DNA of 64,000 nucleotides from Ophioceras dolichostomum (GCA_003049485.1 PYST01000062.1:62001-126000), one strand, 5' to 3'; positions 1 to 21,513 are shown, counted from the first letter of the stretch. Numbers and translations are program-made. The notes: generated from the sequence alone by a model not told the origin.

Positions 1-761
1 GCTTGAGGTTGTTCCAAATCCAAGCCAGGAATTGTGCCATCATCGCCGATAAGATAACAGAAGATAAGATAACGAACACTTCTTGTGTTGTTCGAGAACC
101 CCTTTTTTGGCAATCTCATCCAAGATCCAACTCAGTGTTCGTCGATGCGAAAACCCCAAGTATTGGATTGTAATTATTATCATAAAACACTGAGAAAAAA
201 TCTGGCCTATGCATCTTTCCCCCTACCTCGGAAACAAAGAAGATCCCGGGTAATTATAATAGTATCTCTCCCTCCTTCCCTCCGTCCAGATCATCAAAAT
301 CAGTGCGGATATTATCAGCATGACCCCCGCCCCTTCACACTCCTTCCACTCCTTCCCCTCCAATGCTCAAGACCTGTGCTAGGCATCCTCTACCTCAACT
401 TCCCTCCCGATCCTATCTACCTAAGTTCTTCAACATATCCCTCTAGGGGACGAGTAACTCATCGACGCTGATAGCTATGTTGAGTAAACAATGCGTGAGG
501 CACAAAAAAAGCTCTTTGGTACAGATACTAGGAGCTGTGGTTAACAGGATATCTCCTGAGATATAAAGCAACGCGTATGATAGCAAAGCTGCCGAAATGG
601 CCGTCGGAGGGTAGAGAAAATCGACGCGGGTGGGGGATGAGAAGGGTTTGTTTGACCAGAAAGTTCGCAAGGCGGAGTCCATTCTGTGGCTGTTGAAGAG
701 GAACGGGAACAGACGGAAGACGGCACGGTATATACGGGGCAACAGACGGCAAGGAGAGTCT
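1..761. other. Left-edge intergenic segment, 3' of the purine permease
   Basis: No coding region is recognised. The short open frames on both strands have no family resemblance and overlap one another. The only structured element is a cluster of four GATAA motifs near the left edge, listed separately. The rest is probably the 3' flank of the permease gene, which is transcribed leftwards, plus flank of whatever lies beyond the window. Confidence 0.5.
48..72 (+). promoter_or_regulatory. Cluster of four GATAA motifs (possible GATA-factor site)
   Basis: GATAA occurs at 48-52, 53-57, 63-67 and 68-72, as two abutting pairs separated by five bases. Each copy fits the HGATAR consensus bound by fungal GATA factors such as AreA/NIT2. 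The arrangement is seen directly; binding is inferred. The site lies about 700 bp beyond the stop codon of the purine permease, so it is not in that gene's own promoter and more likely serves a gene beyond the left edge, if it serves any. Confidence 0.35.
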
Positions 762-3266
762 TCACTGCAGGACTGCGCGCTGCGGAGACGTCAACGCGAT
801 GGACACCTGCCCGTCCTCGACCTTCTCTGGCGACGGCGTCGCGGACTGACGTGACCGCGACCGGTCGAAGGAGCCATGGCCCTCCTCGTTGGGCTGCTTG
901 CTGTGGAGACGCTCGTCGGCCCAGTAGCGGCCCTTGGTGAAAACGCGGACAATCCAGGGCTTCTTGCCAGCCGGTCTCCAGGTCCAGTACTCCTTGCGAT
1001 CGTAATCCTTGGGTTCAAGGATGCCACCGCTGAGGAATATGACCAGCCAGATCAGACTGTTGAGGACGGTGTACACAAAGATCCCGCTGTACAACACTCA
1101 CGCTTTCTATCAGCTGTGCTCTGTCGGAAATATCACACCATGGAAGGTAGCCAGAACGTACCCAATAAGCCCGTAGGCTACGCTGTAGCTGAAGGGGATG
1201 AAAGCGATGGTGACAAATGACGGGATGGCGTCGCCGATGTAGCTCCAATTCACGCAAGTGACCTGGCGGATCATCAAGCAGCCGACCTGAGAGAGTGGGC
1301 GAAAGGGCACCAAGTCAGTGGATCATCTTCCCCATGCCTAGGGCTACAGTCTCAGGGACGGGGCTTACCAGAATCAGAGTACAGCCCGTCGCCCACGGCG
1401 GAATCGAGGCGAATATGGGCGCGAAGAAGATCGAGATGATGAAGCACACGCCCGTGACGATGGCTGTCAAGCCAGTTCGCCCACCTTCAGCAATCCCGGC
1501 ACCGCTTTCAATAAAAACGGTCACTGGGGAGCATCCGAGAAGGGAACCCAACGAGATACAAGCCGCATCTGTGCAATAGGCTAGGGTGGAGCGCGGGAAG
1601 TCCCCGTCCTTCTCCCGGACCTTGTCGCAGAAGCGAGCCATCGAGTACAACGTGGCCGTGCAATCGATGATGTCCACATAGAGGAATGTGAACAGCGCGA
1701 GGGCAAATTGCGACGCATTCGCTCCCGCAATATTCCAGTCTTGGGCGCCAAGTGTGTGATGGATCGGATGGAACTCGACCACTTTCTTGAAGAATTCGAA
1801 CCGCGAATCACCTTCGGTGGTGTGCGGGAAGTACGACAGAGGAGTGTTACGACTAACGACCAACCATCACTGTTAGTGCTGGACGGCAGCATGTGTTTGC
1901 TTCGGTTGCTGACAATTTAGAAAGAAGCCACTTACGGCCAAGAAAGGATAGAGACGACGGCGATGCCGATGATGATAGCCGACTTGACCCGGAAAGCCAT
2001 CAACCAGGCTGTCAGCAGGCCGCCGCAGAGGATGCCAACCCACAGCTAAAACAGCGCCCATTGTCAGCCACCGGTCACTCTTTTTGTTTTTGACGGCCTC
2101 CTTACCTTGGGGCTTCGCATGATCTCCTGTGGACACTCGCCACGGTACAGGTCTTCGGGTGGACAGCCTGCAATAGCCAGTGGGGTGGCAACACTGCCCG
2201 TGACGAGTCCGATTCCGCTGCCATAAGACATGCCGATGAGGGTGAGGAAGAGGCCGATGCCAACGCCCGATGCCGTTTTGAGAGTTCCGGGGATGATCCT
2301 CACCAGCCAGTGCCGCATACCGGTGATGGCGAGGATGATGAAGATGAATCCCTCAATGAACACAGCAGTCAGGGCGAGGCCGTAAGGAATGCTGCCTGAG
2401 CCACGAACGCCCACAACCTGGTATGTGAAGTACGCATTCAGGCCCATTCCCGGACTGCAAAGGAGTATAGATGAGTGGAAACATCAGCCGATATGTCTAC
2501 TGACTAGAGTAGAGCTTCGCAAGGATATAGGCGAACTCATGAGGAAACACTCACGCAAGAGCCACAGGAAGGTTGGTGAGAAAGCCGAAGATGATGCTGG
2601 AGAACCCAGCGACAGCAGCGGTAGCGGTGACGAGATCACGCTTGACCTCTGCAAGTTGCCAGTTAGTGAGCTGTCTCCCGAAATACAATATGACACTGGC
2701 TGATCACGCACCATTCTGGCAAAGGAGGTATCCCACTTCGTTGCGGCATTGCCCAATGTCGTTCATCTCCTCGCAGACACAGTTTGCTCCAGTGTCCGCC
2801 AGGATAGAAGACTGGTTATAGTTTGTTAGCCATGGTAGAACCATGACGCTTACAGCAAGCTGAGACAGAGAGGCAGGAGGTGTGGGATCTCGATCTTTCT
2901 CTCACATTGACTGCGATGATATACGCCATGGTCGCGAAGGTCGTCAGCCCAGCGCGAACCTCCGTCGAGAACGTGGCATCGGCAAGTTCCTGCTCCTGTA
3001 TTCGTCGATTGGTCAAGCTCGTCAGCCACTGATCATCGGTGTGTACGTGAAGTCCTGGCGATGGTCCCAGCTTCTGCCAGCACCATGGCACAGCAGTGAG
3101 CGCCGTCCGGTGTGAATGGATGGCTACTCACATGACCACAGCCTCTCAGCCGGAAGACGCGACCGAATGTGGATCGGTTGACTTTGTTGTCGACGCGAGC
3201 GACGAAGGACTTGATTTTGTCGAGGATACCACGGCCCACGTCGTGCAGGTAGTTCCTCACCGCCAT
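762..3266 (-). CDS. azgA: AzgA-like adenine/guanine/hypoxanthine permease (NCS2/AzgA family)
   Basis: Plasma-membrane proton symporter expected to import adenine, guanine and hypoxanthine. Nine exons assemble in frame to about 603 aa: 3132-3266, 2906-2995, 2712-2811, 2555-2648, 2106-2454, 1936-2045, 1369-1852, 1162-1286 and 762-1086. Family landmarks appear in order: FGRVFRLRGCGH near the N-terminus; STEVRAGLTTFATMAYIIAVN as the first TM segment (interrupted by no intron); a Cys-containing extracellular stretch beginning ADTGANCVCEE; PGMGLNAYFTYQVVG; SWP-RNTPLSYFPHT across intron 6; and the conserved SGAGIAEGGRTGLT. Length and landmarks fit the AzgA branch of NCS2 carriers. The start is the first Met in frame ahead of exon 2, giving MAVRNYLHDVGRGILDKIKS. 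Intron 6 could use an earlier AG at 1870-1871, but only the acceptor at 1853-1854 restores the family sequence. The C-terminal tail is hydrophilic. The family is well known; the exact substrate range is inferred. No UaY-type TCGG-N6-CCGA site was noticed upstream. Confidence 0.93.
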
Positions 3267-6200
3267 GACTGGAGGTGTCCTAGGGTGAATCGTCAGCCAA
3301 TGTCCTTAAATCGAGTCCAACTACCATCCAAAGGTGACGAGAGGATCAGAGATGAGACGCGGATGTGCGTGTGTATGTGCGGCATGTGTGGACGAAAGGA
3401 GCTTGCAGTCACATAGAGATGGGGATTCAGCGATTACTGAGAGAACTTTGGGTGAAGGGAGAGAAGAAGAAAGACATCGGCAAGCGAATGTCGAAGGAGA
3501 GAGCCGAAAAACCCAAGGAGGCACAGGCCCTGGCTAGGGCTGCCCGCCGATCGGGAGAGCGAATTCGGGAGGGAATTGTGCCCTGTGATTTCACGGAGTG
3601 GGCGCGTCGGGGAAACGAGGATAGGACAAGGTGGGGAGGTGAGTGAGGTTCCGCGACGTCGGCGAGACGCGAAACCGGATTGGACACCTACCTTCCGGAC
3701 GGGTGATACGGTCTTGAGGTCGCGGATCGATGTCGGCGGTCGGACGGGAATACCTGCCTTCTCTACCTTACTTTCGGCTGGTCGTCTCGGAAACGAAGGA
3801 GGGAAGAGAAGAACGAGGGCGGTGACTGCACATGGGACGGTGTTTACAAACAAACGTCCAGTGCCCACGCGGGCTTGGAAGACCGCTGATTAGGCTCAGC
3901 TAGCGTGGTTGGTGAATGATGATATTCGCTGCCCTGAGTTGAGAGGACGGAAGGGGAGGGAAGGGGAAAGGAACAGCAGATTTGAAAAGATTGGGAGGTT
4001 AACCTTGGACCGCTCCTTCCTGATATTCCCAGTGGAAGGGGAAGGCGCGCGGTAGAGCGCAAACTAAGGCGGCAGCTGCGGTGGACGGAGGACAACGCCG
4101 GGCGAGTCTGGCACTACACGACTCAGTCGATGAACTGAGGGGTTGGACGATATTGAAGACTAGAAGGACCTTAAGAAGTGATTTCCTCGGGTCCATCAAG
4201 CTGACGCCTACTTCGGGGTCTAGAGACTCTACGTCGGGGTGATTGGAAGGGAGGAAAGAATCCAATCTTCCTCCAGGCCGATATCACAACTTCGTCCAAA
4301 ATCAATATTTCCATCCCAACCCTTCCTTCCCTTCATTGACATGTCCACTCCCTCTCCCCCTGGGCAATATCACGCACGATTCCATCATGTCCCGGCTTGC
4401 CTTTCGCACGAAAGCCGGGACAAGGTCCCCCAAGTACCACCTTTCATTGTGATGAACTGGTTCGGTGACGACCGACAGCCGCACACACTGGACAGGCCTG
4501 CGCTTTACCAACTCGAGATAACGCGGATGAGGGTGGCGGGGCCGAGACCGCTTCGCCATACTAGTACGGCTCTCTCCATGGGAGAAGAGACGGGAGTTCA
4601 GCCACAAAACGTGGTCGAGATCAGGGGCATCCATGTTGGATACTAGTGGCATCCATTCCAGTAAGGGCAGCCGGTCACTGTTCAGCTGTACGGAATTGTG
4701 GCTGACTTTCTCAGCTCGTCTTGATGCAGGGGTCAGGGTCAAACTTCCTCCAAAAAAAAGTTCTTTCCGTCTGGACGGGAGATAAGACGCCGAGGTTGTG
4801 CGGGATGATGTTGTTTTCCTCCCACAGCAACCCTGCCCCCCTTGCAAAGCCGGGCAAAAGCTTCTTCACACACAGACGGGGCAACAGGGACAAGGGGGGA
4901 CATAAGGTGGACAAGTGTACCCAAAGAGGCATTGCATGCGTGCTCCTGCCCCTCGAATATTTTGATATATCAGGGCGATGAGGCTCCGTGGCAGAGCCAT
5001 CACCTTCTTTACCATGCTCTGGTTGGTTGACTTTTCCAAAGCCGGTCGGTAAGCAGGTAGTCGAGATGTAAGGCAAAGTGAAATGTAGAAAAAAAAAAAA
5101 AACGGAGAACGAAACAGGAAGAGACGAAGCGATCCGCACGGTACCGCACGGGCATGCGGCCACCCATCTGCTCGTAATACCTACCACAACAAGCGAGACG
5201 ACCTACAAGAAGTTGGCTGCCGATAGGACAAGTCCCCGTCAGGTACTCCGCGACGATTTTCAGACGGCGGCATGTAGTAGCAGGTAGCCGAGAGGATCTG
5301 CCGAAATTTCCATGGCACTTGCTGAGGCAGGTGTGTTTAGTAGCTCCCGCTAGCTCCTCCTCCCGTCTAACCCTATTTCCTTCGCCTCACTCGTACCCTA
5401 GATTTGAAAGTTTGTTGAGGGCTGATGGTGGCGTCTGCCTTCAATGCCTAAGCTTTGACACAGCGATGTATTGATTGGATACGCTACCCCATACCGCCGG
5501 GGTGGACAATTACGTCTCATCTTGAAGTCTCCCCCAAGCATGCGAGCAAAGTAAGGTACCGCAGAAGGGCTGCTCGAATAGCTGCCAACGCCTCATTGCT
5601 TCTCTTTCGACAGGCCTCGGGATCTCCGAAGAATAGACTTTTTCTCACCTTCCCTTGCAAGAGTCGAGGTGTCCTCCTCCCTTTGGCGAATTGTGACAGG
5701 ATTCAGGGACACGGGACGCGGGACATGGGACACAGGATACCGGGGGAAGGGGGGAAGGTCAAGGGGGACAGGTTATTCTTGCCGTCCTAGACGAAGAGAG
5801 GAGCCGCCGCGGTCCCGAGGAAATATCCCCGCTCCCGTCTATCGATAGGTACCTAGTCAAGGATTGTCGGCGCCCAGTCTGTGCATATATCCCCAGTCCG
5901 GTCACAGGGATCACAGGAAGATACGTGCGAAGGTGTTTCTCATCAGCTCACTCCCGCAGGTGAGGCTTGTTGGCTTTGCAAGGGTTTGCGGGTCTTGCCT
6001 TCGCCTCCGCTTGCTCGGTTGGCCTGACAAGGCGCGGGAAGGAATGTGTGAGAGAGGGGCGGTGATATGTGATGAGAGACTAGGACGAGGGATCTAAAGT
6101 AGCAATAGATCCAGACCTTTGGAAATGGTACGATTCTGCAAGCGTGGAAATACCGAATGCTGACGCTAGCGGCCGGGAAGTCTGGCGGGGATGCACTAGC

Positions 6201-8714
6201 CAAAGAGGATCCCTACCCTTCTCCAGGATTGGCCAGCTTGAGCTTGGCACGGGCGGTCACCCCTGCATTAGCTGGAAGTCGAAGAGGCTGATAGCTGAAA
6301 GTCGGCGTGGGGGACCTTGGCTTCTCGTGGACAGCACGCTTCGCCGACCACCATCGCGTCGTAATTCTTCGCTGGTCAAGGTTTAGTTATTCAATGGCAG
6401 ACCTTGCAGCAGCACCCTGCCGCACCCTGCAGCCGCGCCCAGAAAATCACGCATGAGACAGCGTCCCGGATTCCGCTTCCGGACGGAAGGACCAGCCAAG
6501 GAAAGTTCCGCTTACTGATAGAACCCCACGACGACACCATTCCAGACATTAACCTTTGTGCTAGTGCTGGTGCGGCCGAGCAGGCCGGCATGGACTTGGA
6601 TTGTCCAGTGCAAAAATCTCTGAGAGTTCAACAATTTCCAAAAGAAAATGAGACGAGTGTGACGTTTCGCCGTCTCCGACCTTTCCCATCGTGGGTGTGT
6701 CGGGGGACCGTAGAAGAGCGACTCACCATCATCGGTATCACTCAAGGATTTGAGAAGTCGCCGGAGCAGCCCAGCGCCTGCATGGTCCTTCGCTCTTTAG
6801 CGTTATTTCACCCTTTGCTCCATTTTCTTGATTGGTGTGCTGATGAGGAGCCAGACCAGCGGAGTGGCTGAAAGCTGAACATCCCCAGGAAATAACAATG
6901 ATAATGACGCAGCAGGACAAGATTGGAAGAGAAGGAGGAAGAAGGAGAAAAGGAAGAAGCACGAGGAACGATAAGAAGAAACTATCGATTCGAACGAGTC
7001 TCTCCCTTACATCCTGTCGCCCAGGTCCTTTCTTGTGATACGCACGTCGTTAGTCGTTCGTTAGTGTCCTACTCGAGCACCCAGACTCGCACAGTGGCAG
7101 GAAGGCAGGTAAGGTAGCTCAGCTGCATGTCTCAGCGAGTAATGTTTTAGCTCTCTTGGTTAGACCGCGAGACGGTCTGTGTGGCGTGGTGGAGCAGGTG
7201 GGCAGGTGACCATGCGGTCGATGCCGCGCAGAAGGCCTCGAGAGATTTGGGGTCGCTCGGTTGGTGGGAAACGTGAATGGAAGGGGAAAACGACAGCATG
7301 GTGATGGGTACCACAAAGATCTGCTGGCCATATGACGGCATGGCTTGTGTAGGAGAGAACCACGATGGTCCCATATGGAAGGGGAATGGGGTGGGTGGTA
7401 GGAAAGGAAGAGGAAAGGAAGGAGAAAACACACAGTGAGCAATGCACGACAAGTCCGACGAGGTGTTTTGCCTGGGTACCTAGAGGGAGGGACCTAGATG
7501 CCGAGTCCAGATCGGCTAGTGACCGTCCTGCCGGAGCTGAAGTATCATTGACTCGCTGGGGAGGGATATGGCAAACCCATTTTGGGTAAGCTACGCAGCA
7601 GTCTTCTGGGACCTCGAGCGGCATCTCGCTCCCTCGATATCTCACATACGCCCGTACACCCGCGAATTTATAGGAAATATCAAGTTGGCTAACCACATCT
7701 ACCCTGTTAGGAAAGACGCGCTCTAGGGAAAGCTCCCCACGGTCGCTTCACGAATGGCTGCGTGCAACAGCGGGATCTAACATCATTTCAAAAATTGAAC
7801 TGAAATTCAGGCTTGTCTCACCCCTCCCCTCGTGCCTTCCCTTCCTTGTCGACCATTTCCCGCGTCCTTCCCGTTGCCACCCCCAGCCCAGTCACTTGGA
7901 GGTAATATCCTACCCAACCCGGATGCCTGGCCGCCCGACTGCCTGAGCACCCTACTCTCATGATCGCCGGTCCCGTCCGGTCCCCCAGTCACTGCAGTCA
8001 TAGCTGCTGTCTCCCACTCAGCTGTAGTCTGGCCAGTGTCTGGATTCAAACCACCACGCTACTCCCAAGTAACCGATCCAGGGAGAACCAAACGGCGAAC
8101 CATTCGGGAGACCATACGGCATGTGGAAAGGCCACGTTGGTATGGACGATAACCGCCCAAGATTGACCTGCAAAACGTCGCCGTCCTAAAATCCTCAGTC
8201 ACTACCGTCATCATTCATTACTCGACTTTTGTTTAGCCCACCGCCTCGATCCCGCCCTGCCTTCGTCTGATCTTTCATATAACATAATCTCATCCATTCT
8301 GTTTCTCTGATTGGAGCTTCCAATTTGTTCAGCCACCTTGTTCGCCCTGTGCCCCGGACGCGTCCAGATCACGTCACAGAGTCGAAGTGAAGAGGAAAGC
8401 GCGCGCCTGGTGGTCATCCGGAGGGGAATACCAAGCTTGCGGCCGCCGAAGTTGACTTTGCATGCGTCTTGATCTGACTCCTTCTGCCGAGAGGTTCAAT
8501 TCCGTGTGTCAAGCAAACTTCCAGCATCCCGACCTGGGCGTGACGTGACTCGGCCGAGGCCATGCAGAGGCCCGTCAGGACCGGCAACCCTCAACATCAC
8601 TAGCTTATCGTTTCTTGTGCTTCCATTACCATCACCATTCCTTGTTCAGTCCCTCCACACCGTTTCCCATCCTTTCAGTATCCGGGACGGCAAACACGCC
8701 ACCCCACCTGAGCC
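3267..8714. other. Gene-free stretch between permease and methyltransferase-like gene
   Basis: About 5.4 kb without a supportable gene. Open frames of 60-180 codons occur on both strands but overlap antisense frames of similar length, have arbitrary composition and match no family I know. The segment next to 3266 must hold the permease promoter, and the CT-rich stretch before 8715 is typical of a fungal 5' leader. A poly-A run lies at about 5088-5101. Confidence 0.45.
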
Positions 8715-11287
8715 ATGTTCGACGTCATCTGGACCGACCCGAACCGGGAGTCGGTCGGCGAGAGGAAACAGCGGAAGAAGAAGGAGAGCGACACCTCCTC
8801 TCGGAACAAGGAGAACAACAAGACGCTGAGAAACTCGTCGTCGACGCACTCGTCAACCTCCTCCGGGGAGAAGCCGTTCGGCGTGTTTGGAAACACTCTG
8901 TCGAAGAAGAAGTCGGATGCTTCAACGCATTCCAAGCGACCGGCATCATCGAGGGCGGCAGTGCCGGCCCTACCAACTACTCCCGTCATGCCCGTCATCA
9001 AGACAATTCCTTCGGCTTTCATCCACCCTCCACCAAGCCTCGCTCCGACGGAGGGTGTGTCCTTCCGAGACTCCATATTCGGCGGCGGCGAGCTATCACA
9101 GATCGCCACGTCCAATGGATACCCCCACTCGCACTTCGGCGGTCGCGTCGAAGGCGGTGCTCATTCGCTTGCCGAACTGATGGGTGCGGACCTCTCTGAG
9201 AACTCTCCGCCAGGCCTGGACTCAAAGGGTAAGTAGCAACACCAACGATGAGTATGGCCCATAGACATGTTTGCTAATGTGCCACCAACAGCATCGATCT
9301 TCTCGAAATGGACTGACCCCGGCCCGATGCCCGCGACCCCAGTCTCCGCATTCGAGGAGCTACACCTGCACCACCAGCAGCCCGGCGCGAAGTCGCAGCT
9401 GGTCCAGGCCCTGGGTCCATCCTCCTTCATCACCAAAACGACGGAGGTGATCGTGGCTCCACGGTCCTCCGACCTGCTAGACGGGGAGCACCTGTCATCC
9501 GACGTGACCATCACCGCCGACCCTCGCGCCCACGTGGTCCTGCCTCCGCCATCGACACCCCCTTCTCCCAAGGAGCAGCTTCCGAAATCCATTCAGACCA
9601 AGAACTGGCTGTACTCCATCCCGAACAGGACCCGGTCGCTGTCGCCGCCTCAGGAGGAGGCGGCCGCCACACGTATGGCTCTGGCCGGTGCCGCCAGTGG
9701 CAGCGGTGGTCCTCCCCCCACCCCACCCCCGCCGATGCCGCCCGTCAGCAGGGCTCCGTCGAGCCCCCAGACGCCGACCAACAACAGCCACCACACCATC
9801 GTCAACACCACCAACCGCACCCACCGCATCCCAAACATCCCCGCCCCGAGCGCCGTCTTCCGCAACGAGAACCCGGACGCGTGGAGGCCGCCCGACGCAT
9901 GGGACTGTCCGCCACCCGCCGCGGCGGCGGCGACCCGCAAGCAGTCCCTGCCCGTGTGCGTGACGGCGTCGCTCGACGCCGCCGTGGTAGGCTACCGCAC
10001 GGAGGAGCAGCCGGCGGCGCGCAAGTCCGGGTCCATGTCGCTGGACCTGATCGCCATGCAGCGCGAGATGAAGATGATGGACGCCGCCTCGAGCCAGACC
10101 GTGCTCGCGCGCCTGCAGGAGGAGTGGGGCGACTCGACCGCGGCCGACCCGGCCCTGTGCAGGGAGGTCGAGATGGAGAAGAAGCGGTGGATGCTGTCGG
10201 CCATGTACAACATCAACCGACTCGGTATGGACGAGTACGATACCCCTGTCGTTGCGGCTGCTGCTACCTCGGGCTCAGGCTCAGGCCCGGGCTCGGCCTC
10301 GGGCGCGGGCAAACACAAGGAGAAGGAGAAGGAGAAGGACCTTAAGATCTTAGCTCTGTTCGAAAGCCAGGGTGAGTTTTCCTCTCTCCATCCCTTCCCG
10401 CTCCAGGCCCGTTTCTCTCTCTCTTTTTTTTTCTGGAATGCACGGTACTAATACGATCCTCCTCACTCTCCTGCGCCCCACTAGCCACGGCATCATACCT
10501 AGCAGCCGCCCACTGCGACTGCTTCATCTACCACATGTCCCCGGACCCGATCTCCAACGACCTGTTCCCCAACGTCCTCCCCACCACCCTCCCCATAGCC
10601 TCCCACCTCGCCCTCTCGACGGCCCCGGACATGTTCTCGGCGGTCTACTGCCTCTCGCTCCCGTCTATGAGCCCGTCCTCGGAGATCCCTCCCCTCCTGC
10701 GCAGCATCCGCCGCACCCTGAGGCCCGGGGGCAGCCTGCACATCACGCTCATCGACCCGAGCCCCGTGGGCAGCTGTATGGGCCCCAGGTTCCGCCAGTG
10801 GTACGAGGAGAACCTCCAGCTGAACCTGGAGCGCAAGTTCCGATGCGTCAGCCCGCGCAAGCTGTTCCCCGGGTGGCTGTCGGACGCGCGCCTGCGTGGT
10901 GGCGGTAGCACCATCACCACGATCAAGTTCTTTGCTGTGACGCCTCTGCCGCAGGGAAGCGGCAGTGGTGATGGTTCGAGCGTGGCTCCGGATGATGAGT
11001 ACTGTGCCTCCTCAGTGGTGGGAGCTGGAGCTGGAGCTGGAGCTGGAGGGTGTGGCACTGGCAACGGTAGCATCAGCGGCAGCGTCAGCGTCGCCGGTAG
11101 CAGGGCCGATAGGGACGTCCGCACCGAGCTGCGCAGCGTCGTCGGCAGGATGCTGTGGAAGGAGGTCTGGGGCAAGTACGTCTCCGTCGGGAAGTGGTGG
11201 TGGGAGGACCCCCTCATCGTCCAGGAGTGCCATGAGATGAGCACGTTCTGGGAGTACAACCTCATCCAGGCCGCGAAGGAGGACTGA
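8715..11287 (+). CDS. Large protein with C-terminal methyltransferase-like domain
   Basis: Three exons join in frame (8715-9228, 9292-10371, 10485-11287; introns 63 and 113 bp), giving about 798 aa. Residues 1-450 are low-complexity, rich in Ser, Pro, Lys and Gly, with no recognised domain. The C-terminal part looks like a class I SAM-dependent methyltransferase: a strand LKILALF near 522, an acidic or hydrophobic strand near 540-545 (DCFIYHM), PDMFSAVYCLSLPSM in the motif II position, and LRPGGSLHITLIDP at about 610, which is the usual motif III. The glycine-rich motif I loop (GxGxG) is absent; the sequence there reads FESQATASYLAAA, with intron 2 inside it. A Trp-rich C-terminus (VGKWWWEDPLIVQE) follows. 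Poly-Gly/Ala runs interrupt the domain near 10965-11100. Similar proteins in other fungi are usually labelled 'methyltransferase type 11'. Activity here is uncertain; it could be a pseudo-enzyme. The start is the Met just after a CT-rich leader. Confidence 0.78.
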
Positions 11288-19853
<8,566 letters not shown>

Positions 19854-21513
19854 TCATACCGCCATTCTCGGCTTCGACTCCATAGTCTGCTCATGCGAGT
19901 TAGGCCGGCTCGCCAGCTCGGTCATGCTCTCGCTCTCGTAGTTCTTGTCGGACCGGGGACTCCTCGAGCTCGGCGACATGTTGAAGTTGTTCGTGCTCCG
20001 ATGGAGGTGGTGATGGTGGTGGTGAGAATGGTGAGAACCACCGCCGCCGGCGTGGTGGCGGCCGTGGATGCCGCCTGCGCCGTGGTGGTGGTGGTGTCCG
20101 GGCCTGTAGCCGACCAGCTCCGTGACGGGCCTGCGGGACAGGAACAGGTCGTGCCACAGCAGCTGGCAGGCCCTCCACGAGGTGACGATGTAGATGAGCG
20201 CGTTCCAGAACCCTTGCAGCGGCAGGACGAAGGCGCTCATGTACTCCAGCGTCAGGTTCACCTCGTTGACGTGCACGACCGAGTACACCCGGTTCGCGCT
20301 GGACGGGATCCACGTCACGAGCATGGCGGTGAAGAATAGGATGGCGCACTTGGTGTACTGCCACGCCGCGCTGGTGGCCTCGCGGTTCTGGCGCTGGCGC
20401 ACGATCGTGTTGGCCCCGCCGGGCCCGGCGGTCGCGGATTTTACCGGTCGGGCGGGCGTGATGGACGCGGACGAGGACGAGACCGTGCCCACCTGCGTGG
20501 AGCCGCCGCCGCCGGCGCCGGAGGAGGCCGTGCTCTGGATGGGGAGGTCGGCGTCGCCGTACGACTGTCTGTCCGTGTTGCGCTTGCTCGACGAGATGGT
20601 GACCGAGTACGCGGCGTTCGGGATGCGCGGCCCTTGCGAGCCGGTCTCGGAGCCCCTGCGGCGGCCGTTGGCGCTCGCGCCGAGGGGCGCGAGGTCGATG
20701 GCCGGGTTGGCCATGACCTCCGACGTGACGCAGACCTCGGTGGTCTTGGAGCTGAACGGGTCGTCCGATGGCGGCGGCATGACCGGCTCCGGCTCGTTGC
20801 GGCTGCTGAAGTTGCGCAGCTGGCGGTGCTTGCGGTAGATCTCTCCGCCGGCGCGAATGTAGATGAAGAAAGTGATCAGGATGACGACCCAGATGGGGCC
20901 GTAGAAGGTCGCTATGCGCCAGATATCCCACTTAGGGCTGATCCAGCACCACAGCGTCGCGTCGGAGTACATACGGCCGCGCTTCGGGTCGTTGATGAAG
21001 ATGTAGACGAACGCCACGATGAAGGGAATCCCGTAGCAGCTGAGGAGGTAGGGGACCTCCATGCGCCGGAGCTTCTGGGCGTCGAACTTGTGGTAGAACG
21101 TGAGGTACACGTTCACCGCCATGGCCAGTGTCCAGAACGTGTCTGCTGGCATGAACCTGTACGTTTTTGAAAAAGAAGGTGTCCTCCGTCAGCTGATGTT
21201 GCGTTGCGCGTGCCTCTCCTTCTTCCCTCGCTGGTTAGCTAGCTTACATGTTAATTATGAATGCCTGGAACTGGCAGCCAGGTGAGAGCGGGTCGTCGAC
21301 GTAGCTCCTAGCCATCAACGTGCCGACGTTGGTCATCATGTTGCCGAACGAGGCATAGAACACCAGCCTGTTGATAGGCTTGTGGAACGACTTCGAGTAG
21401 GCGAATGTGGCGATGATGAAGATGCATCCCAGCAGCGAGAACACCGAGCAAACGCGCTCGATGATGGCGAACTGGTTTAGCTGCTCGTGCCGTATCTCGG
21501 CTGAGGTAGGCAT
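19854..21513 (-). CDS. cAMP-receptor-like seven-TM GPCR (GprH / GPR-1 type)
   Basis: Two exons (21248-21513 and 19854-21156; 91-bp intron) join in frame as INM-FMPADTFW to give about 522 aa. Seven hydrophobic segments can be placed near residues 17-38, 48-70, 92-112, 123-144, 172-190, 358-380 and 392-416. NRLVFYASFGNMMTN in TM2, the LWCWI loop before TM5 and the TM7 stretch QGFWNALIYIVTSW match the Dictyostelium cAR-like class, represented by Neurospora GPR-1/2/3 and Aspergillus GprH. The third intracellular loop is very long (about 165 residues), Ser/Gly-rich and likely phosphorylated. The cytoplasmic tail has a His-rich stretch at about 442-474, encoded by CAC/CAT repeats, then a Ser-rich end. 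A role in sensing an extracellular cue through a heterotrimeric G protein and cAMP is known for the family; the ligand is unknown. The start is MPTSAEIRHEQLNQFAIIER, immediately ahead of TM1. Confidence 0.92.
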
